This document shows positions 47,821 to 55,937 of a DNA stretch of 64,000 bases, one piece after another. The stretch covers positions 109,319-173,318 of the forward strand of contig CALUPK010000001.1 in assembly GCA_944322575.1 (NCBI GenBank), read 5' to 3'. Under the pieces are notes generated by a model that saw nothing but the letters and a program-made list of their open reading frames with translations, was not told the DNA's origin and did not search any database. The position numbers and the translations under genes were made by a program. The stretch is from an uncultured Bacteroidales bacterium. GTDB lineage: Bacteria; Bacteroidota; Bacteroidia; Bacteroidales; UBA932. The number at the start of each line of letters is the position of its first letter. Position 1 is the first letter of the stretch.

Positions 47821-50800
47821 ATGAGTACTGAAAAAGTTGTGATGCCCGACTATCTGTTCGAGGCAAGCTGGGAAGTCTGCAATAAGGTAGGAGGCATCCA
47901 TACCGTATTGGCTACAAAATCCCTGAACCTTTCCGAGGAGCTGGGAAGTAACCATATCCACATAGGACCGGATGTATGGGTGGACACCGCCCAGAATCCG
48001 GAATTTACCGAGGATCCTATTCTCTTCCGTACATGGAGGATTGCCGCTGCAGAGGAGGGCCTGCGCCTGAGAGTGGGAAGGTGGAACATCCCCGGGAAGC
48101 CGATTGCCATCCTCGTGGATTTCTCCCAGTTTATTTCCAAGAAAAATGAGATATTTACCTCCCTGTGGGAGAAGTTCAAGTTAGACTCCCTCTCCGGACA
48201 GTGGGACTTTATCGAGGCAGCCCTTTTCGGTTATGCCGCCGGAAAGGTGATAGAGAGCTTCGTACAGTTCAACCTCCAGCCCCATCACCGCGTAGTGGCT
48301 CAGTTCCACGAGTGGATGACTGGAGCCGGAGTGCTCTACCTCAAGAGTATCAATGCCCATATTGGCACCATCTTCACCACTCACGCCACAGTCGTGGGCC
48401 GCTGTCTGGCATGCAACAACGTGCCTCTGTACGAGACACTGAGCAACTGCAATGCCGATGAGAAGGCCCGTTACTACAACGTGATGGCCAAGCACTCTCT
48501 CGAGAGATGCGCAGCTGTCAACGCCGACGTGTTTACTACCGTCAGCGATATCACAGCTACGGAGTGCGAGCGCCTGCTCGGTAAGAAAGTGGACCTTATC
48601 ACACCGAACGGTTTCGACAACAGTATACTTCCCACAAAGGACAAGAAGGCGGAAGCTGTCGCAGAAGGACGCGGACTTCTTCTGAATTTAGCCTCAGCTA
48701 TGTGCGGAGAGGACTGCTCTGATGCGTTCATCACAGGCATAAGCGGCCGCTACGAGTATAAAAACAAGGGAATAGATGCCTTCCTCGATGTACTCGGCAG
48801 GCTCAACAACTCCAGCTACAACGGCAGGACAGTAGTAGCCTTCATCATGGTTCCCGCAGGTCATAACGGCCCCGACAAGGACCTGACCGCCAAGCTCGCG
48901 GGTGACGGTTCCAGCTATCAGTGCCTGACGACCCACATTCTCAATGAGCCTGGAAATGACATCATACTCAACCGCATGAAAGCCATGGGCTTAGTCAACC
49001 GCCCCGGAAGTAAGGTGAAAGTCATCTATGTGCCTTCATACCTGAACGGATATGACGGAGTACTCAACAAGAAATACTACGATCTGCTCATGGCCATGGA
49101 CCTGACAGTGTTCCCTTCGTATTACGAGCCTTGGGGATATACTCCGTTGGAGTCATTGGCCTTTGGAGTTCCTACTGTCACCACTACTCTGGCAGGTTTC
49201 GGCCTCTGGGTACGCAGCCACTACAACGCTGCCCATCCTTCCATCACCATTGTGCCCCGCAACGACTCCAACTATGACCAGGTGGTGGACACCGTCCTCA
49301 AGCAGATTATAGAGATGACGCAGCTTTCTCCCGAGACCATGGAACACTATAGGGCCAATGCTGTGGAAGTGTCTGAGATTGCTCTCTGGAAGCACAATAT
49401 CTACTATTACAAACAGGCCTTTTCGATGGCTTTGGAGCGCGTGGTCCATGCTATGGGCGCTTATCCCGACTATAAGGAGGATCAGGTGCAGAATTACCAC
49501 CGCATAGAGGTCAACCGCCCCTCGTGGAGCCGCATCATCGTTACCCGCGTGATGCCAGAGAGGCTCCGTTACCTCGACATCATCTCCAAGAACCTGTGGT
49601 GGTGCTGGAATCAGGAAGCCATGGACCTGTTCATGAGCATTGACCCCGAACTGTGGAAGAAATGCGAGAAGAATCCCATCGCTCTGCTCGACCGTCTGAC
49701 CCTCGATGACTATAAGAAACTTGAGGCCGACACCGACTTCCTGGCCCGCTTAGATGCCGTTACTGAGATTTTCAAGACATATATGGAGGGCAAGAACGAC
49801 CGTCCCTCCCCCTCGATAGCCTATTTCAGCATGGAGTACGGTCTGGATACTTCCCTGAAGATCTATTCGGGAGGTCTGGGTATCCTTGCCGGTGACTACC
49901 TCAAGGAGTCCAGCGATATGAGGGTCAAAATGACCGGTATCGGCCTGCTGTACCGCTACGGCTATTTCAGCCAGAGGCTTACTGCCCAGGGGGATCAGGT
50001 GGCCGACTATGAGCCTCAGGACTTCTTCAAGATTCCGGCCATGCCCGTCAGGGACGAGAACGGCAACTGGAAGATGGTGTCGATCGTATTCCCCGGCCGT
50101 ACCGTACATGCGAAGATATGGAGGGTGGACGTAGGACGTACCGAGCTGTACCTGCTCGATACTGACTTCGAGGACAACCTGCCCGAGGACCGTCAGATCA
50201 CTCACCATCTCTACGGAGGTGACTGGGAGAACCGTCTTAAACAGGAGCTGCTGCTCGGTATCGGCGGTATCCGTGCCCTGCGTGCTCTCGGTATCCACTG
50301 CGATATCTATCACTGCAACGAGGGACACGCCGCCTTCATCGGACTCGAGCGCCTGCGCGAGTATGTGGCCGCCGGTATTTCCTATAACGAGGCTCTCGAG
50401 CTGGTAAGATGCTCCTCGCTCTTCACCACGCATACCCCTGTGCCCGCCGGTCACGATGCCTTCAGTGAGGACCTGCTCCGTACCTACATGAACCACTATC
50501 CCCAGAGGATGAAGATAGACTGGGAGACCATGATGGCTCTCGGCAAGATCAATCCCATGGATCGCGGTGAGAAGTTCTCCATGAGCAACTTAGCCTGCAA
50601 CCTCTCCCAGGAGGTCAACGGTGTAAGCTGGATGCATGGGAAAGTCAGCCAGGAGATACTCGGCGGACTGTGGCCCGGGTATCTGCCCGAGGAACTGCAT
50701 ATCGGCTATGTGACCAACGGAGTACACTATCCTACATGGACCGCACCTCAGTGGAAGGCCATACATGCCAAGGTATTCGGTCCCGAGTTCGCCGCCCACA

Positions 50801-52056
50801 AGTACGACAAGAAATGCTTCGACGGCATCTACTCCGTGGATGACAAGGTGATGTGGAATGTCCGCAGCGAGCTCCGCGCCAGGATGATAGAGGTGGTCAA
50901 GAAGCGTATATCGAACCCTGAGATATCCAGCCACTACTCTCCTCACCAGATAGTGACCATTGTGGATACCCTGCGCAGCGACGTGCTGACCATCGGATTT
51001 GCCCGCCGTTTCGCCACCTATAAGAGAGCTCATCTGCTCTTCAGGGATCTGGACCGTCTCAACGAGATAATCAACGATCCCGAGCATCCTGTACAGTTCA
51101 TTTTTGCCGGAAAGGCTCATCCTGCCGATAAAGCAGGTCAGGACCTCATCAAGCGTATTGTGGACATCTCCAAGATGCCTCAGTTCATCGGTAAGATTGT
51201 TTTCGTTCCGAACTACGACATGAATCTGGCGAAGGCTCTCGTACAGGGTGTGGACGTGTGGATGAATACCCCGACCCGTCCTCTCGAGGCTTCCGGTACA
51301 TCGGGAGAGAAGGCTGCCATGAACGGTGTGATGCACTTCTCCGTGCTTGACGGCTGGTGGATTGAAGGCTACAAGAAGGACGCCGGCTGGGCCCTGCCCA
51401 TGGAGCGTACCTATGAGGACCAGAACTTCCAGGACGAGCTGGACGCCGCCACTATTTATAATATCATCGAGAACGAGATTGCTCCCGGCTTCTACGACGG
51501 AAGGGATAAGAATACAGGTGTTCCTTCACAGTGGATCAAGTATATCAAGAATACCATAGCACAGGTGGCATCCAACTTCACCACCAACAGGATGCTCAAT
51601 GACTATCTCGATAAGTACTATATGCCGCTGTATCAGAGGACTCTTAAACTCAATGCCGATGGATGTGCCGTGGCCAAGGAGATAGCCTTCTGGAAGAAGA
51701 ATATCCGCCACAGCTGGCAGCACATCGAGATCAAGGACTATGTCCGTCCGACCGATGCAAATGACCAGCCTATGCTCGGCAAGGAGCGTACCTTCGAGGT
51801 TGAGCTCTTCCTCGGCGACATCAATCCCAACGACATAGGAGTCGAGCTCGTATGGGCGGAGCAGGACCGCAAGGGTGTATACCATGTGCGCAAGTGCTTT
51901 ACCTTCGACTACGAGTCCGGTTCCGATGGCACTGCCCGCTACGTATGTCATCTCGTTCCCACCGCGACAGGAGTGTATTATCTGACGGCCAGAGTATTCG
52001 CCAAGAATGACCTCCTGCCTCACCGTCAGGACCTGGAGCTCGTAAGATGGTTGTAG
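47821..52056 (+). CDS. Fused glycogen synthase (GT3) and alpha-glucan phosphorylase (GT35)
   Basis: A 1411-residue cytoplasmic protein with two opposed activities. Residues 1-560 are a eukaryotic-like GT3 glycogen synthase, with EASWEVCNKVGGIHTVLATK at 14-33 and the donor motif SYYEPWGYTPLESLAFG near 428. A DUF3417 segment (SKNLWWCWNQEAMDLFMSID) follows near 600. The rest to about 1290 is a short-type alpha-glucan phosphorylase with YFSMEYGL, HCNEGHAAF and the PLP-lysine motif ASGTSGEKAAMNG with Lys1164. The last 120 residues form a beta-rich domain. GT3 uses UDP-glucose. I found no stop or frameshift at the junction, so the fusion looks genuine. Confidence 0.93.
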   Translation: MSTEKVVMPDYLFEASWEVCNKVGGIHTVLATKSLNLSEELGSNHIHIGPDVWVDTAQNPEFTEDPILFRTWRIAAAEEGLRLRVGRWNIPGKPIAILVDFSQFISKKNEIFTSLWEKFKLDSLSGQWDFIEAALFGYAAGKVIESFVQFNLQPHHRVVAQFHEWMTGAGVLYLKSINAHIGTIFTTHATVVGRCLACNNVPLYETLSNCNADEKARYYNVMAKHSLERCAAVNADVFTTVSDITATECERLLGKKVDLITPNGFDNSILPTKDKKAEAVAEGRGLLLNLASAMCGEDCSDAFITGISGRYEYKNKGIDAFLDVLGRLNNSSYNGRTVVAFIMVPAGHNGPDKDLTAKLAGDGSSYQCLTTHILNEPGNDIILNRMKAMGLVNRPGSKVKVIYVPSYLNGYDGVLNKKYYDLLMAMDLTVFPSYYEPWGYTPLESLAFGVPTVTTTLAGFGLWVRSHYNAAHPSITIVPRNDSNYDQVVDTVLKQIIEMTQLSPETMEHYRANAVEVSEIALWKHNIYYYKQAFSMALERVVHAMGAYPDYKEDQVQNYHRIEVNRPSWSRIIVTRVMPERLRYLDIISKNLWWCWNQEAMDLFMSIDPELWKKCEKNPIALLDRLTLDDYKKLEADTDFLARLDAVTEIFKTYMEGKNDRPSPSIAYFSMEYGLDTSLKIYSGGLGILAGDYLKESSDMRVKMTGIGLLYRYGYFSQRLTAQGDQVADYEPQDFFKIPAMPVRDENGNWKMVSIVFPGRTVHAKIWRVDVGRTELYLLDTDFEDNLPEDRQITHHLYGGDWENRLKQELLLGIGGIRALRALGIHCDIYHCNEGHAAFIGLERLREYVAAGISYNEALELVRCSSLFTTHTPVPAGHDAFSEDLLRTYMNHYPQRMKIDWETMMALGKINPMDRGEKFSMSNLACNLSQEVNGVSWMHGKVSQEILGGLWPGYLPEELHIGYVTNGVHYPTWTAPQWKAIHAKVFGPEFAAHKYDKKCFDGIYSVDDKVMWNVRSELRARMIEVVKKRISNPEISSHYSPHQIVTIVDTLRSDVLTIGFARRFATYKRAHLLFRDLDRLNEIINDPEHPVQFIFAGKAHPADKAGQDLIKRIVDISKMPQFIGKIVFVPNYDMNLAKALVQGVDVWMNTPTRPLEASGTSGEKAAMNGVMHFSVLDGWWIEGYKKDAGWALPMERTYEDQNFQDELDAATIYNIIENEIAPGFYDGRDKNTGVPSQWIKYIKNTIAQVASNFTTNRMLNDYLDKYYMPLYQRTLKLNADGCAVAKEIAFWKKNIRHSWQHIEIKDYVRPTDANDQPMLGKERTFEVELFLGDINPNDIGVELVWAEQDRKGVYHVRKCFTFDYESGSDGTARYVCHLVPTATGVYYLTARVFAKNDLLPHRQDLELVRWL

Positions 52057-52934
52057 CCGCCACAGGTTTCTTCGACGGAGTACACGCCGGACACCGGGCC
52101 GTACTTCAGGTGTTGAAGGATACGGCCCGGGAGGAAGGCGAGGAGAGTGCGGTGGTCACATTCTGGCCTCATCCGCGTAACGTACTCCAGCAGGACGCCT
52201 CCACCTTCCGTCTGCTCAACACTCTGGACGAGAAGAGAGAGCTCATCTACCGTTTCGGCATAGACCATGTCCATGTCGTCCCGTTCACCCGGGATTTCAG
52301 TCAGCTGAGCACGACCGAATTCATGAAAGAGTATCTCGTGGACCGCTTCCACGCAGATACTCTTATTATAGGTTATGATCATAGGCTCGGACGCTCTTCC
52401 ACAGCTTCGAGGGAAGAACTGGCTGCCTTGGCCGCTTCCGTGGGCCTGAAGACCCGTATAGTGGAGGAGGTGCACTGCGGGGAACGGAAGGTAAGCTCGA
52501 CCCAGATCCGCAACGCCATCGCCGCCGGAGAAGTTCAGGAGGCCGCCGGGATGCTCGGCTACCGCTATTCCCTCCTCGGGGTAGTAGTCGCCGGCAATAA
52601 GCTCGGCAGGACAATGGGCTTTCCCACAGCCAACATGGAACTCTACGAGCCGTTGAAGATAGTCCCGGCCAACGGGGTCTATGCCGTCGAAGTGGAGGTC
52701 CTCGGGCAGCGTCACGGCGGCATCTGCAACATCGGCACCCGTCCCACCGTAGGCTCCGGCAACGCCCGCACCATCGAGACCAATATCTTCGGCTTCGATG
52801 ATGACATCTACGGTCTCGACCTACGCATCAGCTTCATTGCCCGCCTCCGGGACGAGCACCGCTTCGCATCCCTCGATGAATTGCGTGCTCAGATTGAGGC
52901 TGACCGCAGGCAGGCTTCGGCTTATGTTGTGTGA
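52047..52934 (+). CDS. ribF: Bifunctional riboflavin kinase/FAD synthetase
   Basis: RibF makes FMN then FAD from riboflavin. The 295-residue protein has the N-terminal nucleotidyltransferase motif GFFDGVHAGH (residues 7-16) and the STTEFMKEYLV and GYDHRLGR segments. The C-terminal riboflavin kinase domain shows GRTMGFPTAN near 189-198 and NGVYAVEVEVL. It overlaps the end of the fusion gene by 10 bp. The overlap suggests co-transcription with the glycogen genes although the function is unrelated. Confidence 0.95.
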   Translation: MVVAATGFFDGVHAGHRAVLQVLKDTAREEGEESAVVTFWPHPRNVLQQDASTFRLLNTLDEKRELIYRFGIDHVHVVPFTRDFSQLSTTEFMKEYLVDRFHADTLIIGYDHRLGRSSTASREELAALAASVGLKTRIVEEVHCGERKVSSTQIRNAIAAGEVQEAAGMLGYRYSLLGVVVAGNKLGRTMGFPTANMELYEPLKIVPANGVYAVEVEVLGQRHGGICNIGTRPTVGSGNARTIETNIFGFDDDIYGLDLRISFIARLRDEHRFASLDELRAQIEADRRQASAYVV

Positions 52935-52976
52935 TCGGTATTTGTCAAAAATAGATAAAATTCAGCTGGAAATTAT

Positions 52977-52984
52977 TATCTTCG
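52977..52984 (+). promoter_or_regulatory. Possible -7 box of the TIR gene
   Basis: TATCTTCG differs from TAnnTTTG at one position and lies 25 nt before the ATG at 53010. The same variant occurs upstream of the cvpA-like gene at 63800. Confidence 0.35.
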
Positions 52985-53009
52985 CAAAAGTTAACTAAAC
53001 TGCGTGATT

Positions 53010-54590
53010 ATGAAAAAATACGATATTTTCATAAGCTACAGAAGAGTAGGCGGCTATGAGACCGCAAAACACCTGTTTGACTTGTTGTCCAGGGACGGTT
53101 TCAGTGTAAGTTTCGATATTGATACACTTCGGAACGGGGATTTCGATACCGCGATATACAGTATTATCGACAGCTGTAAGGACTTCATCATCATCCTGTC
53201 ACCCGGAATATTCGAGAGAAGTGTAAAAAATAATGATGAGGCAAAGGATGACGACTGGGTGAGGAAAGAACTTTCCTATGCCTTGAAAAAGAAGAAGAAC
53301 ATAGTTCCGGTAATGCTCAAGGACTTTGACTTTCCGCCCAACCTTCCTGCTGACATAGCCGGAGTATCGAGGAAAAACGCTGTCATCTACGAAATGCATT
53401 ATTTCGATGCATTTTACGAAAAACTCAAAAAAGACTTTCTGAAAAGCCGTAGTCGAGGGCGCAGGATAATACCGCTAATTGTAGCGGCAGTAGCTGTGGT
53501 GGCGGGATTGGCATGGTACGCTGTCGATAAAGGAGTATTGAGCTTAGGTAATATCGGTGGGATAGACGGTTCAAAGACGGAAGCTGTTGTAGACAGCACT
53601 GCCGCTGCTCCGGCACCAGAAGTCACGCAGTCTGTCCGGCAGCAGGAAAGCACCGCAGTCCCAGAGAAGAAGCCGGAAAACAAATCCGTGAAGAAAGTTG
53701 AGACTGTCGCCGAATGGCTTTTCGCAGATGAGCCCGGCTACATCTGCATAGTCCCTTCCGGCAATGATTACGATAAGAAGACATCGGAAATGCTTTCTGT
53801 AATATACGCTGCATACCAGTGGGTGATAGGCGAGGGCAAACCAGTGTCTAAAAGAGACTCCTCGACAGTCGAAAATTACAATGGATATATTGCGACGCAG
53901 GATAAGATGTATTTCGATTATAAAGTCCGCAGGAGTGGAAAGACGGCAGGAAGTGAGACAGCTTACAGAATATCCGTAACCGGAACATCGGGACGGTCTT
54001 CCTCCGTTTCGTCCTTTGTTGAGATCTTCCGTTATATGATATTCGAACAGGCCGAATCCGGAAGCCTGTCGTCTTCGGCAAATGCGCAAGTCGGGAATTA
54101 CATAGTCGGGCAGATAAAAGGAGAGCCGTTTGTCCTGGAAACTATGAGCATGGCAGACAGCCGGGGTAACAAAGTGCTGAAGCTCTGGCTGAACGATGAT
54201 GAAATCAGTATGCCGTCGTCATATGGCGGATCCATCGAGGGAGGAAAATTCATAGCTCTTGAAGACGGTATGGCTTTAGACACGGAGAATATACTGATGA
54301 ACGGAGATTTGGCTGAATACGGTTCTCTCAGCAGATACTGGGCCTCGGTTTTATTCGACCAGTTTGTCTTTTTAAGCTATCCCTCAGCAAAGACAAATGT
54401 TGAGGGCATAACCGGTTCCGATCCGGACAAAAACATAATGGTTACCTTTACCGATAATTCTTTCCTCGAGCCCTACAGTCTCGTGTTGAACGGAATAAAA
54501 GACGGTAAAGTCTCATTATTCATGCGTCTTGACAAAGAAAAGGAGCAGGAGCGCATACGCTCTTTGGAAAGCGGGGACGGTCATCAATAA
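53010..54590 (+). CDS. Membrane-anchored TIR-domain protein
   Basis: A 526-residue protein with an N-terminal TIR domain (residues 1-145: YDIFISYRR at 4-12, SCKDFIIILSPGIF at 55-68, DWVRKELSYA at 82-91). Glu87 is placed like the catalytic glutamate of TIR NADases. A membrane helix follows at about 153-171. The basic RSRGRR just before it implies TIR inside and the rest outside. After a Pro/Glu/Lys-rich linker comes a roughly 300-residue domain I do not recognise. The ATG at 53010 is preferred over the GTG at 53004. Leu TTA usage here does not follow the TTA-then-G habit of neighbouring genes, which hints at acquisition. Confidence 0.88.
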   Translation: MKKYDIFISYRRVGGYETAKHLFDLLSRDGFSVSFDIDTLRNGDFDTAIYSIIDSCKDFIIILSPGIFERSVKNNDEAKDDDWVRKELSYALKKKKNIVPVMLKDFDFPPNLPADIAGVSRKNAVIYEMHYFDAFYEKLKKDFLKSRSRGRRIIPLIVAAVAVVAGLAWYAVDKGVLSLGNIGGIDGSKTEAVVDSTAAAPAPEVTQSVRQQESTAVPEKKPENKSVKKVETVAEWLFADEPGYICIVPSGNDYDKKTSEMLSVIYAAYQWVIGEGKPVSKRDSSTVENYNGYIATQDKMYFDYKVRRSGKTAGSETAYRISVTGTSGRSSSVSSFVEIFRYMIFEQAESGSLSSSANAQVGNYIVGQIKGEPFVLETMSMADSRGNKVLKLWLNDDEISMPSSYGGSIEGGKFIALEDGMALDTENILMNGDLAEYGSLSRYWASVLFDQFVFLSYPSAKTNVEGITGSDPDKNIMVTFTDNSFLEPYSLVLNGIKDGKVSLFMRLDKEKEQERIRSLESGDGHQ

Positions 54591-54604
54591 AAATTAAAAG
54601 TAAT

Positions 54605-54943
54605 ATGGATAAAGATTGGTTAAGCATTATCATAGCTGTTTTAGTAGTTGTACTTCCTGCTATTTTTGAAAATGACAAGAAGAAAAAACGGCGGAAGAAG
54701 CCGAGGACTGAGGAAGAGCTGCTGCCGGAGCTTATGGAGCCGGAGCCGGTATCCGTGTCTGTTTCAGATTCGGTGTCAGCCCCAGCTCCCTCGCCTGTCC
54801 CCGAACCTGCGCCTGCAGCAGACGTCCCTGCCGTCCCGCATACCGGTGCTCATCAGACGGTATCCCGCCGCAAGCGCCGCTTCAATGCCCGGGATATGGT
54901 GATTTATTCCGAGATAATGCACCCGAAATATTTAGAAAATTAA
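54605..54943 (+). CDS. Small membrane protein with Pro-rich linker
   Basis: A 112-residue protein with an N-terminal membrane helix (about residues 5-21), a very basic stretch (KKKKRRKK), a long Pro/Glu/Val/Ala linker and a short conserved-looking C-terminal motif (RDMVIYSEIMHPKY). The same C-terminal motif type is familiar from small Bacteroidetes membrane proteins of unknown function. It starts 14 bp after the TIR gene and could be co-transcribed with it, or belong functionally with greA downstream. No catalytic residues are visible. Confidence 0.7.
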   Translation: MDKDWLSIIIAVLVVVLPAIFENDKKKKRRKKPRTEEELLPELMEPEPVSVSVSDSVSAPAPSPVPEPAPAADVPAVPHTGAHQTVSRRKRRFNARDMVIYSEIMHPKYLEN

Positions 54944-54953
54944 AAAATATACA

Positions 54954-54961
54954 TATCTTTG
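54954..54961 (+). promoter_or_regulatory. Putative greA -7 promoter box
   Basis: TATCTTTG is a full TAnnTTTG match, 84 nt before the greA ATG and only about 20 nt before the leader hairpin. A TTTAG near 54930 could serve as the -33 element. Confidence 0.55.
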
Positions 54962-54979
54962 CATAGAAATATAGAGAAA

Positions 54980-55012
54980 GAGTCCTGCCCCTATGCGCGG
55001 GATTCTTTTTTT
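54980..55012 (+). terminator. Hairpin plus T-run in the greA leader (attenuator candidate)
   Basis: GAGTCCTGC (54980-54988) pairs over 9 bp (two G-T) with GCGGGATTC (54997-55005) around an 8-nt loop, followed by seven T residues (55006-55012). It lies between the likely greA promoter and the greA start. It may end the TIR transcript, attenuate greA, or release a leader RNA of about 45 nt. Confidence 0.7.
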
Positions 55013-55045
55013 GATTTATCAATTAAGCGCATAAGAAGATTAATT

Positions 55046-55516
55046 ATGTCAGACATCCATTATGTAACAGCAGAGGGTCTTGAGAAACTCAAGGCCGAAC
55101 TGGCTGAGGCAATCAGTCAGAGACCCGTTATTTCCAAACAGATAGCGGAAGCGAGAGACAAAGGAGATCTCTCGGAGAATGCAGAATATGACGCAGCCAA
55201 GGAGGCTCAGGGCCTTCTGGAGCTCAAGATATCCAAGCTCGAGAATCTCGTGGCCAACGCCCGTGTCATCGATGAGTCTAAAATCAACACTGACCACGTT
55301 CAGATGCTTACAAAGGTGACTCTTAAGAACTTGCTCAACAATACGACCGTCCAGTACACCTTGGTCGGTGAGAGCGAGGCCAACTTCCGCGAGGGCAAGT
55401 TGGCTGCCGGCACCCCTATAGGCAAGGCCTTGATAGGCAAGCGTAAGGGCGATGTAGTGGAGGTCAAGGTTCCCTCCGGCATCCTGAAGTTCGAAATCCT
55501 CGATATCTCACTCTAA
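55046..55516 (+). CDS. greA: Transcription elongation factor GreA
   Basis: GreA enters the RNA polymerase secondary channel and triggers cleavage of backtracked RNA. With the start at 55046 (MSDIHYVTAEG) the protein is 156 residues, the standard length. The coiled-coil tip carries the acidic pair Asp41 and Glu44 in DKGDLSENAEYDAAKE, required for cleavage. The C-terminal FKBP-like domain has SPIGKALIGK-like APIGKALIGKRKGD residues (here GTPIGKALIGKRKGD). The in-frame ATG at 54959 lies inside the promoter box and is rejected. The leader contains a terminator-like hairpin. Confidence 0.96.
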   Translation: MSDIHYVTAEGLEKLKAELAEAISQRPVISKQIAEARDKGDLSENAEYDAAKEAQGLLELKISKLENLVANARVIDESKINTDHVQMLTKVTLKNLLNNTTVQYTLVGESEANFREGKLAAGTPIGKALIGKRKGDVVEVKVPSGILKFEILDISL

Positions 55517-55531
55517 CGGCTAAAGGAAATT

Positions 55532-55933
55532 ATGGCATCTGTTTTTTCTAAAATAGTTAAGGGGGAAATACCCTCCTACAAGGTCGCCGAGACCGAGAGC
55601 TGCTATGCATTTTTAGACATCAATCCCCTGAAGGAGGGACATACCCTGGTTATACCGAAGAAGGAGGTGGACTATCTTTTCGATCTGGACGAGCAGACCT
55701 ACGTTGAGCTGCAGCTCTTCGCCCGCAAGGTCGCCAAGGCTGTCAGGGCTGCAGTCCCCTGCAAGAGGGTAGGAGTGGCAGTATTAGGTATGGAAGTGCC
55801 TCATGCACACATCCATCTGGTCCCTTTAGACAGTGAGGGAGACATGGATTTCAAGAAAGCTAAACTTTCACTGAGCGGCGAGCGCTTCGAGGCTCTGGCA
55901 GCCTCCATCGCTGCGGAATATGCAAAGCTCTGA
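55532..55933 (+). CDS. HIT-family nucleotide-binding protein
   Basis: A 133-residue HINT-type protein of the histidine triad family, which hydrolyse nucleoside phosphoramidates and related compounds. The triad is HAHIHL at residues 91-96, and the N-terminus SVFSKIVKGEIPSYKVAE and FLDINPLKEGHTLVIPK match the family. The length is typical. It starts 15 bp after greA and is followed by the lipoprotein gene after 4 bp. Confidence 0.95.
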   Translation: MASVFSKIVKGEIPSYKVAETESCYAFLDINPLKEGHTLVIPKKEVDYLFDLDEQTYVELQLFARKVAKAVRAAVPCKRVGVAVLGMEVPHAHIHLVPLDSEGDMDFKKAKLSLSGERFEALAASIAAEYAKL

Positions 55934-55937
55934 GTCT

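Noticed and set aside
47821-52056. Synthase-phosphorylase fusion as an assembly error
   Set aside because: The frame is open throughout, the linker region carries a DUF3417 segment in the right order, and base use is even across the junction.
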